From: Flavobacteriaceae bacterium
GTDB lineage: Bacteria > Bacteroidota > Bacteroidia > Flavobacteriales > Flavobacteriaceae
DNA length: 38,417 bases
NCBI GenBank assembly: GCA_947464335.1
Contig: CANHWG010000025.1
Coordinates: forward strand, 1-38,417
Direction: 5' to 3'
Each line of letters opens with the position of its first letter. Positions within the stretch are counted from its first letter, which is position 1. Below, piece by piece: positions 8,382-15,792 of this stretch. The position numbers and the translations under genes are program-made. The notes beneath the pieces are model-generated. The model saw nothing but the letters and a program-made list of their open reading frames with translations. It ran no database searches and had not been told where the DNA came from.

Positions 8382-9842
8382 ATGGGAAAAAAAATAAACA
8401 TAATTGGATCTGGTTTTTCCTCTCTCGCTGCGGCTTGTTATCTAGCTCAACAAGGACATGATGTAACCATTTTTGAAAAAAATGCCACTATAGGCGGTCG
8501 TGCTCGTCAATTAAAACGGAATGGATTTACATTTGACATTGGTCCATCTTGGTATTGGATGCCCGATGTTTTTGAACGATTTTTCAATGATTTCAATAAA
8601 AAGCCATCAGACTATTACGAACTCAATAAATTATCGCCAGCCTACAAAGTTTTCTTTGATAGTAATGATTTTGTTACTATTCCAGATAACCTACCGGAGA
8701 TAATTGAAACGTTCGAATCTATCGAAAAAGGTAGTGGAAAACAATTAGAATCTTTCATGAAAGAAGCCAAAAGCAATTACGATATTGCGATAAAAGATTT
8801 GGTTTATAGACCTGGAGAATCTGCATTAGAATTAATAACATTAGAAACTGCCAAAAAAGTAAATCAGTTTTTTTCTAACATTAGTAAAGATGTAAAGAAG
8901 AAATTTAAAAATAAAAAGCTAATACAAATTTTAGAATTTCCTGTTCTTTTTCTTGGTGCAAAACCTTCTGATACGCCATCATTTTATAGTTTTATGAATT
9001 ATGCTGATTTTGGACTGGGTACTTGGCAACCAAAAGATGGAATGTATAGTGTAATTCTGGGCATAGAAAAATTGGCAAAAGAATTAGGCGTTGTAATTAA
9101 TACCAATTCAGCCGTTGAAAAAATAATAGTTACCAATAAAAAAGCAACTGGTATTATCATTAATGGAAATGAAATTACTGCCGATATAGTATTAACTGGA
9201 GCCGATTATCATCACTCTGAAACATTACTTGATTCAGAATACCGTCAATACTCTGAAAAATATTGGGAAAGCAAAACATTTGCACCATCATCACTCCTAT
9301 TCTATGTTGGTTTTGATAAGAAACTAAAAAATGTTGTTCATCACAATTTATTTTTTGATGTAGATTTTGACATTCATGCCTCTGACATTTATGATAATCC
9401 AAAATGGCCAGAAGAACCACTATTTTATGCCAACTTTACCTCTAAAACCAATAAAAATTTAGCTCCAAACGGTTGTGAAAATGGCTTTTTTTTAATCCCT
9501 ATCGCACCAGGAATTGAAGATACAGAAGAGTTGAGAGCACTTTATTTTGAAAAAATTATTTCAAGATTTGAAAAAGTCACACAACAAGATGTAAAAAATA
9601 ATATTATATTTAAAGAATCTTTTTGTGTTCAAGATTTCATAAAAGAGTATAATTCATATAAAGGTAATGCCTATGGCATGGCGAATACTCTATTGCAAAC
9701 TGCTTTTTTACGACCAAAATTGAAAAGCAAAAAGGTAAAAAACCTATATTTTACTGGACAATTAACTGTTCCTGGACCAGGTGTTCCTCCAGCATTAATT
9801 TCTGGAAAACTTGTTTCTGAACTTATTGAGAAAAATTTATAA
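8382..9842 (+). CDS. crtI: Phytoene desaturase
   Basis: This 486-residue flavoenzyme catalyses successive desaturations of phytoene toward lycopene at the membrane. The N-terminal FAD-binding Rossmann motif is present as IIGSGFSSLAAACYLAQ at residues 6-22, followed by FEKN and GGRAR. The C-terminal CrtI signature LYFTGQLTVPGPGVPPALISGK also contributes to FAD binding. Length is normal for the family. It is the first of three tightly packed carotenoid genes, with crtB starting 5 bases after its stop. A candidate promoter lies in the short gap after the MerR-type regulator, so it is the likely target of that regulator. The exact number of desaturation steps cannot be read from sequence. Confidence 0.95.
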   Translation: MGKKINIIGSGFSSLAAACYLAQQGHDVTIFEKNATIGGRARQLKRNGFTFDIGPSWYWMPDVFERFFNDFNKKPSDYYELNKLSPAYKVFFDSNDFVTIPDNLPEIIETFESIEKGSGKQLESFMKEAKSNYDIAIKDLVYRPGESALELITLETAKKVNQFFSNISKDVKKKFKNKKLIQILEFPVLFLGAKPSDTPSFYSFMNYADFGLGTWQPKDGMYSVILGIEKLAKELGVVINTNSAVEKIIVTNKKATGIIINGNEITADIVLTGADYHHSETLLDSEYRQYSEKYWESKTFAPSSLLFYVGFDKKLKNVVHHNLFFDVDFDIHASDIYDNPKWPEEPLFYANFTSKTNKNLAPNGCENGFFLIPIAPGIEDTEELRALYFEKIISRFEKVTQQDVKNNIIFKESFCVQDFIKEYNSYKGNAYGMANTLLQTAFLRPKLKSKKVKNLYFTGQLTVPGPGVPPALISGKLVSELIEKNL

Positions 9843-9847
9843 TTTAT

Positions 9848-10687
9848 ATGAAATCAATTTTTGACACGATATCATTCGATTGTAGCCGAAATGTTACTAA
9901 ATCTTACAGCACTTCATTTTCTGCTGCTGTAAAAATGTTGGCACCTAAAATTCGTCAGGATATTTATAACATTTATGGATTTGTTCGTTTTGCAGATGAA
10001 ATTGTTGATACTTTTCATGAATATAACAAAGAAGCTCTGTTTGAAATGTTTGAAAAAGATTTAGATAGTGCGTTAGAAAACAAAATCAGCTTAAACCCTA
10101 TTCTGAACTCTTTTCAATATACTGTTCATAAGTATAATATACCACAAAGCATGATTGCTGCCTTTATGAAGAGTATGAAGTTAGATTTACACAAAAGTGA
10201 ATACAAAACCTATGACGAATACAACGAATATATTTATGGTTCAGCCGATGTGGTAGGGCTAATGTGTTTGAAGGTATTTGTGGATGGAGATAATCAAAAA
10301 TTTGATGAGTTAGAACATGCCGCTATGCGATTGGGATCTGCTTTTCAAAAAGTAAATTTCCTTCGTGATTTAAAAGCAGATTTTGAAGATTTGAATAGAA
10401 CCTATTTTCCTAATACTGATTTGTCTCGATTAGATGAACATTCGAAAAATGAAATCATCAAGGAAATTGAAGCCGATTTTCAAGCAGGATTTGAAGGAAT
10501 CGTAAAACTACCTTTAGAAGCAAAGTTTGGCGTTTATACGGCCTTTATTTATTATAAAAAATTATTGTCAAAACTAAAAAAGACACCTTCTATGGAAATT
10601 AAAAATACTAGAATTCGTGTTGCAGATTATCAAAAATTTGGTTTGCTCGCTAAATGTTATGTAAACTATCGCTTAAATTTAATTTAA
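9848..10687 (+). CDS. crtB: Phytoene synthase
   Basis: This 279-residue squalene/phytoene synthase family enzyme joins two geranylgeranyl diphosphates head to head to phytoene, the first committed carotenoid step. The first aspartate-rich site is seen in YGFVRFADEIVD near residues 43-54 and the second in NFLRDLKADFED near residues 172-183; both bind the magnesium-diphosphate of the substrates. The N-terminal YSTSFSAAVKML segment is also typical. It lies 5 bases after crtI and 6 bases before crtZ, so the three are translated from one message. Confidence 0.95.
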   Translation: MKSIFDTISFDCSRNVTKSYSTSFSAAVKMLAPKIRQDIYNIYGFVRFADEIVDTFHEYNKEALFEMFEKDLDSALENKISLNPILNSFQYTVHKYNIPQSMIAAFMKSMKLDLHKSEYKTYDEYNEYIYGSADVVGLMCLKVFVDGDNQKFDELEHAAMRLGSAFQKVNFLRDLKADFEDLNRTYFPNTDLSRLDEHSKNEIIKEIEADFQAGFEGIVKLPLEAKFGVYTAFIYYKKLLSKLKKTPSMEIKNTRIRVADYQKFGLLAKCYVNYRLNLI

Positions 10688-10693
10688 AATATT

Positions 10694-11137
10694 ATGGCAC
10701 TTCAAATTACTGTTTTTATCCTAACTTTTTGTGTCATGGAATTTATGGCGTGGTTTACCCACAAATTTATTATGCACGGATTTTTATGGGTTTTACATGC
10801 CGATCATCACAAAAAAGACCACGATTCTTGGTTTGAACGAAATGATGCTTTTTTTATTTTTTATGCAGTAGTAAGTATTGGTTGCTTTTTACTTTGGCAG
10901 AACGGAATTTTTGAATTAGGAATTGCGGTAGGTTTAGGAATTTTTGCCTACGGAGTAGCTTATTTCATTGTGCATGATATTTTCATTCATCAACGTTTTA
11001 AATTATTTCGAAATGCTAATAATTTATATGCTAAAGGTGTTAGAAGAGCGCACAAAATGCATCACAAACATCTTGGCAAAGGTGATGGAGAATGTTTCGG
11101 AATGTTATTCGTTCCGTTTAAATATTTCAAAAAATAA
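10694..11137 (+). CDS. crtZ: Beta-carotene hydroxylase
   Basis: This 147-residue member of the fatty-acid-hydroxylase superfamily is a di-iron integral membrane enzyme that adds hydroxyl groups to the beta rings, turning beta-carotene into zeaxanthin. The histidine boxes are clear: HKFIMH near residue 23, HADHH near 35, HDIFIHQR near 95 and HKMHHKH near 118. Hydrophobic membrane segments flank them. It is the last gene of the crt cluster and is followed by a strong hairpin terminator. The lycopene cyclase that would supply its substrate is not in this window and must be encoded elsewhere if zeaxanthin is the product. Confidence 0.93.
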   Translation: MALQITVFILTFCVMEFMAWFTHKFIMHGFLWVLHADHHKKDHDSWFERNDAFFIFYAVVSIGCFLLWQNGIFELGIAVGLGIFAYGVAYFIVHDIFIHQRFKLFRNANNLYAKGVRRAHKMHHKHLGKGDGECFGMLFVPFKYFKK

Positions 11138-11169
11138 AAAAATGCCTTGAAATTTTCAAGGCATTTTTT
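11137..11169 (+). terminator. Terminator of the crt cluster
   Basis: AAAAATGCCTTGAAA pairs with TTTTCAAGGCATTTTT in an almost perfect hairpin flanked by A and T tracts, so it may act in both directions. It begins at the last base of the crtZ stop codon. Confidence 0.85.
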
Positions 11170-11229
11170 ATAAAACAAACTCGAAACATCAGCAAACTGT
11201 ATCGAGCACAGCGGAATAAAACCTCAACG

Positions 11230-11763
11230 TTACTTCATTAAACTTTCTAAAGGTTTTAATTGTTCCATATCAATAGTAGCACTTTTCAAGAGTGAAATCA
11301 TATTCATAATATTATTCGGATTCATATCATTTCCTAAAATTCGAACCACTGCGAAACCCTTTTCTTTATTCTTTGCAAAAAGTATGAACTCATTTATATG
11401 ATCCTCATCACCAACAAAACTGACGGAAGCAGCATCTTTGCCAGAACGAAATTTCATTAACTCTTGAAACTCTTTCCCTTTCAAAATTTGGGATACTTTT
11501 TTGCATTCAATATCGTATGCTGCTCTATTATACGCATCCGTTTTATAAACCAAAACATTCATTTTATCAAAAGACTCCAATGCTGTTTTTTGATTTTCTG
11601 TTAATTTAGATTTATCTAAATTGATAATGCTTGGAGAAACATCAATATTCACAAAACCTTTCTTTTCTGAATGCTCTACAAAATATTTTTGTAGTGACGG
11701 TTCATTATTACAGCTTGAAAAAATTAGTAAAACAAGGGCAAGGATGTAAAAAGTGATTCTCAT
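11230..11763 (-). CDS. DUF4252-type lipoprotein
   Basis: This 177-residue protein has a lipoprotein signal: hydrophobic stretch FYILALVLLIF then lipobox SSC with Cys at about residue 18. The mature part has a short alpha/beta fold with LTENQKTALESFDKMNVLVYK and a charged C-terminal helix, which I recognise as the DUF4252 family; no function is established for it. It is the last of four leftward genes headed by an ECF sigma factor, starting 4 bases after the stop of a second DUF4252 protein, so the pair probably arose by duplication. It is likely anchored to the periplasmic face or outer membrane. Family assignment is from memory of the family's appearance. Confidence 0.75.
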   Translation of the reverse strand: MRITFYILALVLLIFSSCNNEPSLQKYFVEHSEKKGFVNIDVSPSIINLDKSKLTENQKTALESFDKMNVLVYKTDAYNRAAYDIECKKVSQILKGKEFQELMKFRSGKDAASVSFVGDEDHINEFILFAKNKEKGFAVVRILGNDMNPNNIMNMISLLKSATIDMEQLKPLESLMK

Positions 11764-11767
11764 GATG

Positions 11768-12298
11768 TTACTTTTTACCTTTTGCTCCTTTTGAAGCTTT
11801 CTTCAAAGTATCACCGCCAGGCAAATTCATCTTATCCGTAAGAACGGAAAGCTCATTCAAATCAAAATCACCTACCAATGACATTAAAACAGATTCTTCA
11901 TTGCCTGTACCTTCAACAAACATAATCATTTCTTTAATTTGAGAATCACTTGAGCCAGATCGAACATAAATTTTTACACTTTTATCTTTTTCGTTAATCT
12001 TCATTAATTCCTCTAACGATGAAGACTTGATATATTTATCAGACACTGCTTTCATCTCATCTGATTTCTTATCGCTTTGAGTAACAAAAACTCTCAAATT
12101 TTCGAGCTTTTTTATCAAATTCACATATTGTTGTGTCTCCTTATCTTTCACTTCCATTTTGCTCAAAAGCGAAAACATTTTTTTATTGACAACTACTGCA
12201 GTTATTCCATCTTGATCTTCAAATTTATCGAACACACTTTGTGCAAAAAATGAATTTACACTTAACACTAATACTAAACTAAAAAGTAACTTTCTCAT
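11768..12298 (-). CDS. DUF4252-type exported protein
   Basis: This 176-residue protein starts with a signal peptide ending near SFFAQ (residue 20), with no lipobox, so it is predicted to be soluble in the periplasm or exported. It shares the DUF4252 layout with its downstream neighbour: an N-terminal strand with GITAVVVNKKMF, then LENLRVFVTQSDKKSDE, a middle YIKSSSLEELMK helix and a C-terminal basic tail ending GAKGKK. Function unknown. It lies 12 bases downstream of the putative anti-sigma gene in the sigma-factor operon, so it is a plausible part of that envelope-sensing regulon. Confidence 0.75.
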   Translation of the reverse strand: MRKLLFSLVLVLSVNSFFAQSVFDKFEDQDGITAVVVNKKMFSLLSKMEVKDKETQQYVNLIKKLENLRVFVTQSDKKSDEMKAVSDKYIKSSSLEELMKINEKDKSVKIYVRSGSSDSQIKEMIMFVEGTGNEESVLMSLVGDFDLNELSVLTDKMNLPGGDTLKKASKGAKGKK

Positions 12299-12310
12299 GA
12301 TTTCTGATTT

Positions 12311-12760
12311 TTATTTTTTAAAAATTTTGTTTTTTGATTGTTCATATTCATTTAAATAATTCATACTTCCGATGCCTATATTGACATGTTCTGAAATCAT
12401 AGCCAACGCTTTCTGTGTTTCTTTATAAGCAATTTCCGGATCATCAAATGTTCCTAAATCATTTGATTTTGGTTGATTATAATGATTGTATGTAAATAAA
12501 CTCACCCCAAGTAAAACTATAACTGATGCTGCTGCAGATATCCAAATTACACTTTTGCGTTTATTCGTTTTTAATGGAAGAATCGCGCTAAACTGTTCTT
12601 GCCTTGCTTGAATTGTATACCCAAATAATGGTTTGTATCGTTCCAAATGCTGCGCAACATCTGAAGAAGAAAAATACTCTTTTAATTCTTTTTCTTCTGC
12701 AATACTGGTTTGGGCTTCGAAGTATTTTTCTAGTAATTGTTCTATTCTATCTAATTCCAT
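12311..12760 (-). CDS. Single-pass membrane protein, possible anti-sigma factor
   Basis: This 149-residue protein has a cytoplasmic helical N-terminus (residues 1-68), one transmembrane segment (about 70-92, VIWISAAASVIVLLGVSLF) and a short external tail. The N-terminal pattern of an EQLLEKYFEAQTS helix followed by ELKEYF is common in Bacteroidota genes next to ECF sigma factors. No zinc-binding His/Cys motif is seen. Its start overlaps the end of the sigma gene by 14 bases, which indicates translational coupling. Role as anti-sigma factor is inferred from topology and position only. Confidence 0.7.
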   Translation of the reverse strand: MELDRIEQLLEKYFEAQTSIAEEKELKEYFSSSDVAQHLERYKPLFGYTIQARQEQFSAILPLKTNKRKSVIWISAAASVIVLLGVSLFTYNHYNQPKSNDLGTFDDPEIAYKETQKALAMISEHVNIGIGSMNYLNEYEQSKNKIFKK

Positions 12761-13256
12761 AAAGATGGGTATTAATCATTTTTTCTCTAATTATTTTTCT
12801 TGCTCTTGATAATGCGGTACGAATGGCTTGTTCATTCATATCCAAAACAACACTCATTTCTTCAAACTCCATTTCTTCAATATCTCTCATTTGCACTATG
12901 AGCTTTTGCTGTTCGGGTAAATCGTTCATAATTTTTTCAACCCAATTCCAAGAGTCTCTATCTTCAACTTTTTGTTGCAAACTGGCTTGACTATCTGTGA
13001 AATTATTGTGAACAATTTTCATTGTACTTGCCCGTTTCGATTTCAACTGATCTAAACAAAAATTTTTAGTCATTGTCATCGCTACTGCTTCAACACTTTT
13101 ATATTCATTCAACGTTTGATTTCTATTCCACAATTTCACCAAAACCTCTTGAGTGGCATCTTCTGCCTCTTCGGTACTAACCAGTAATCGCTTAGCAACT
13201 CTAAAGAGTTTATCCTTAAAAGGATTTACCAGCAGCATGAACTCATTTTGATTCAT
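12747..13256 (-). CDS. ECF-type RNA polymerase sigma-70 factor
   Basis: This 169-residue extracytoplasmic-function sigma factor is of usual length. Region 2 spans about residues 10-75, including the core-binding segment DATQEVLVKLWNRN. Region 4 spans about 112-162, with LPEQQKLIVQMRDIEEMEFEEMSVVL followed by the recognition helix near NEQAIRTALSRARK. It heads a four-gene leftward operon with a possible membrane anti-sigma partner and two DUF4252 proteins, so it probably responds to an envelope signal and may activate its own operon. No TAnnTTTG promoter is evident just upstream, which fits autoregulation by a different sigma but does not show it. Confidence 0.9.
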   Translation of the reverse strand: MNQNEFMLLVNPFKDKLFRVAKRLLVSTEEAEDATQEVLVKLWNRNQTLNEYKSVEAVAMTMTKNFCLDQLKSKRASTMKIVHNNFTDSQASLQQKVEDRDSWNWVEKIMNDLPEQQKLIVQMRDIEEMEFEEMSVVLDMNEQAIRTALSRARKIIREKMINTHLYGIR

Positions 13257-13377
13257 TGAAACTAATTTGATATATTGAAGTTAAAGTAAAGACGATGAAC
13301 ATTTTTATTTGTTACAAACAAAATGAAATTATCAAACAAAACTTAGTAAATTTACAATTATTAAATATGTTTTTGCT

Positions 13378-14787
13378 ATGAAAAAATTTGTAATTCCATC
13401 ACTTTTATTATTGTTATTATTACTTTCTGGATGTGAAGACAATGATGATAATGCTGTTCCAAAAAGTCTCGAGATAAAAGATTTTATTTGGAAAGGCATG
13501 AATTTATATTATTTATGGCAAGCTGATGTTCCTGATTTGGCCGATGACCGTTTTGAAACACAGACAGATTTAAATTCTTTTTTAGAAACCTATGCCAATC
13601 CAACTGACTTGTTCAATTCACTTCGCGCTCCATCTTCAACTGATAGATTCAGTGTGATTTATAGTGACTATTCCGTTTTAGAAGGTGTGTTATCGGGCAA
13701 TACATTAAACAATGGTATGGATTATGGATTAAAATTTACAGATGCAAGTCAAACCAATATTTTTGGTTGGGTACGTTATATTATTCCAAATTCAGATGCA
13801 GCTTCCAAAAATATTCAACGAGGTTCTATTTTTTATGCTATAGATGGCATACCACTAACAAATGACAACTACAGAACGCTATTATCGAGTACAACTTATA
13901 CCGTAAACTTAGCCAATTATAGCGAAACGGGCGGTGTTGTGACTATTAGTCCAAACGGACAATCTGTAACGCTTACAAAAACAAATCTTGCCGAAAACCC
14001 TATTTTACTAAATACGGTAATCACTCAAGGAACTCATAACATTGGCTATTTAATGTATAATGGATTTTACTCTAGTTTTGACAATCAGTTAAATACGGTA
14101 TTTGGTTCTTTTGTTTCTCAAAACGTGACTGATTTAGTTTTGGATTTACGTTATAATTCGGGTGGTTCTGTGGCTACAGCCACTAAACTAGCCAGTATGA
14201 TAACAGGTCAATTCACTAATCAAATATTTGCCAAACAACAATGGAATGCTAAAGCGCAAGCTTTTTATTTGGCCAATAATCCCGGTTCATTAGAAAATAA
14301 ATTCGTTTCTGGATTAAACCGTTTACAGCTTAACAAAGTATATATTCTTACTTCTAAATCTAGTGCTTCTGCAAGCGAATTAGTCATTAATTGTTTGAAA
14401 CCGTATATCGATGTAATTCAAATTGGAGATAAAACAGCTGGAAAAAATGTTGGTTCCATCACTTTATATGATTCACCTACTTATGCTAAAACCAATGTAA
14501 ATCCGAATCACAAATATGCAATGCAACCCATTGTATTAAAAATTGTCGATAAAAATGGATTTGGAGACTATACTTCGGGAATATTACCAACAACTTCTTT
14601 ACCCGAAAACTTTGCAAACTTAGGGATTTTAGGTGCTACTGATGAACCCTTATTAGAAGCTGCCATCAACCAAATAATTGGAAGTGGAAAAATGCTTCCG
14701 CAAGTACCAAGCGTAATTAATAGAGATTTCATTGATGCTAAATCGATAAATCCTTTAGGAAGTGAAATGTATTTGGAGAATAAATAA
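13378..14787 (+). CDS. S41-family C-terminal-processing-type protease, lipoprotein
   Basis: This 469-residue protein starts with a lipoprotein signal (poly-Leu core, lipobox LLSGC, Cys at about residue 19). An S41 N-terminal helical segment follows (about 35-110), then a PDZ-like region (about 125-205) and the S41 peptidase core (about 210-400). The Ser/Lys dyad is recognisable: S331 in SSASASE and K356 in GDKTAGK, 25 residues apart as usual. It is probably attached to the envelope facing the periplasm or cell surface and cleaves unknown protein substrates. It is convergent with the amidinotransferase-like gene, with only 2 bases between the stops. No partner or substrate gene is evident. Confidence 0.9.
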   Translation: MKKFVIPSLLLLLLLLSGCEDNDDNAVPKSLEIKDFIWKGMNLYYLWQADVPDLADDRFETQTDLNSFLETYANPTDLFNSLRAPSSTDRFSVIYSDYSVLEGVLSGNTLNNGMDYGLKFTDASQTNIFGWVRYIIPNSDAASKNIQRGSIFYAIDGIPLTNDNYRTLLSSTTYTVNLANYSETGGVVTISPNGQSVTLTKTNLAENPILLNTVITQGTHNIGYLMYNGFYSSFDNQLNTVFGSFVSQNVTDLVLDLRYNSGGSVATATKLASMITGQFTNQIFAKQQWNAKAQAFYLANNPGSLENKFVSGLNRLQLNKVYILTSKSSASASELVINCLKPYIDVIQIGDKTAGKNVGSITLYDSPTYAKTNVNPNHKYAMQPIVLKIVDKNGFGDYTSGILPTTSLPENFANLGILGATDEPLLEAAINQIIGSGKMLPQVPSVINRDFIDAKSINPLGSEMYLENK

Positions 14788-14789
14788 AA

Positions 14790-15704
14790 CTAATCTCTAA
14801 TTAATGGCAGCGTTGAGCAGCGTAAAAGTCCTTCTTGCTTAGCGATTTCGGCATACGGAATTTCTTCTACAATAAATCCGTTGTCTCGAAGCCAACTATT
14901 TAAACGCGTGAAGTTTTGCTCCGATACGACGACGTTATCATCTATAGAAAAAACATTTGAATTCATATGATACATTTCGTCACGCGTAATATGAAATAAG
15001 TTTTCTTTGCCAAATAAGTTTACTAAAAAAACATAATCGGCTTCTTCACGGAAGCCACTTTTATAAATGATTCCTTTGTTTTTTCCAACCGGTTGAAAGC
15101 AACAATCAAGATGCAAAGCATTGTCGCGAGCTTCTAGTTTTGATTTTACCAAATCAAACTCTTTTACAATTTTGTCCGGGAATAATTGCTTAATATAGTT
15201 TACTCCTGCCATATTGGTTCGTGCAGTTATGTAGTCTTTATAATCCGAACCTTTATAGGTTCCGATAAAAATATAGTCGTTCCAAAGCATCACATCGCCA
15301 CCTTCTATATGAACATCTTCGGGTGGACGGACAACTTTGGCAGGATTGATTTGGTCTATCACATATTGAATGGCGTCTAATTCTCGTTCTCTATCGGGAA
15401 GAATATTTGCTTTGATAAAAACATCATCTATCACAAAACCAATATCACGGGTAAAAATTTGATTATAATTTTCGATCATTTGAGGGCGAAATACTTTTAC
15501 CTCATACTTTTGAAACACTTTGTTAAAAGCTTCCATTTCATTGACCATATCTTCTTCAATAGGATAAGTTCCGGCAAGAATGTGTTCTAGTGATTTTGGG
15601 TCATAGGCTTCATCGGCTTTGGGCGTTGGTCCATTATTGAGAGCCGATCCGAGAACCACTGCTCTTAATCGTGAGGTTTCGTTTTTAAGATGTATTGGTA
15701 ACAT
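14790..15704 (-). CDS. Amidinotransferase / arginine-deiminase-fold hydrolase
   Basis: This 304-residue protein has the catalytic layout of the guanidino-group-modifying superfamily (arginine deiminase, dimethylarginine hydrolase, amidinotransferases). An acidic pair lies in VHIEGGDVML (near residue 134), the catalytic His in ALHLDCCF (near 198) and the nucleophilic Cys in LLRCSTLPL (near 297). It probably attacks arginine or a methylated arginine, releasing citrulline with ammonia or an amine; the substrate cannot be read. It is a cytoplasmic single gene, with a TATCTTTG box at 15727-15734 just upstream. Its N-terminus (LRAVVLGS) fits a superfamily start. Confidence 0.85.
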   Translation of the reverse strand: MLPIHLKNETSRLRAVVLGSALNNGPTPKADEAYDPKSLEHILAGTYPIEEDMVNEMEAFNKVFQKYEVKVFRPQMIENYNQIFTRDIGFVIDDVFIKANILPDRERELDAIQYVIDQINPAKVVRPPEDVHIEGGDVMLWNDYIFIGTYKGSDYKDYITARTNMAGVNYIKQLFPDKIVKEFDLVKSKLEARDNALHLDCCFQPVGKNKGIIYKSGFREEADYVFLVNLFGKENLFHITRDEMYHMNSNVFSIDDNVVVSEQNFTRLNSWLRDNGFIVEEIPYAEIAKQEGLLRCSTLPLIRD

Positions 15705-15726
15705 AAATTTACTTTTGGCGAGTTGG

Positions 15727-15734
15727 CAAAGATA
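15727..15734 (-). promoter_or_regulatory. -7 element for the amidinotransferase-like gene
   Basis: Reading leftward, TATCTTTG matches the consensus 22 bases before the ATG. It abuts the terminator of the upstream leftward gene. Confidence 0.5.
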
Positions 15735-15762
15735 AAAAAGCTTCCCGATTAGGAGAAGCTTT
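15735..15762 (-). terminator. Terminator of the fibre/T9SS operon
   Basis: Reading leftward, AAAGCTTC pairs with GAAGCTTT across a short loop and runs into T residues. It lies about 30 bases after the stop of the 655-residue T9SS protein. Confidence 0.7.
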
Positions 15763-15792
15763 CTTTCATTAAAAACTATTAACTTAACTAAA

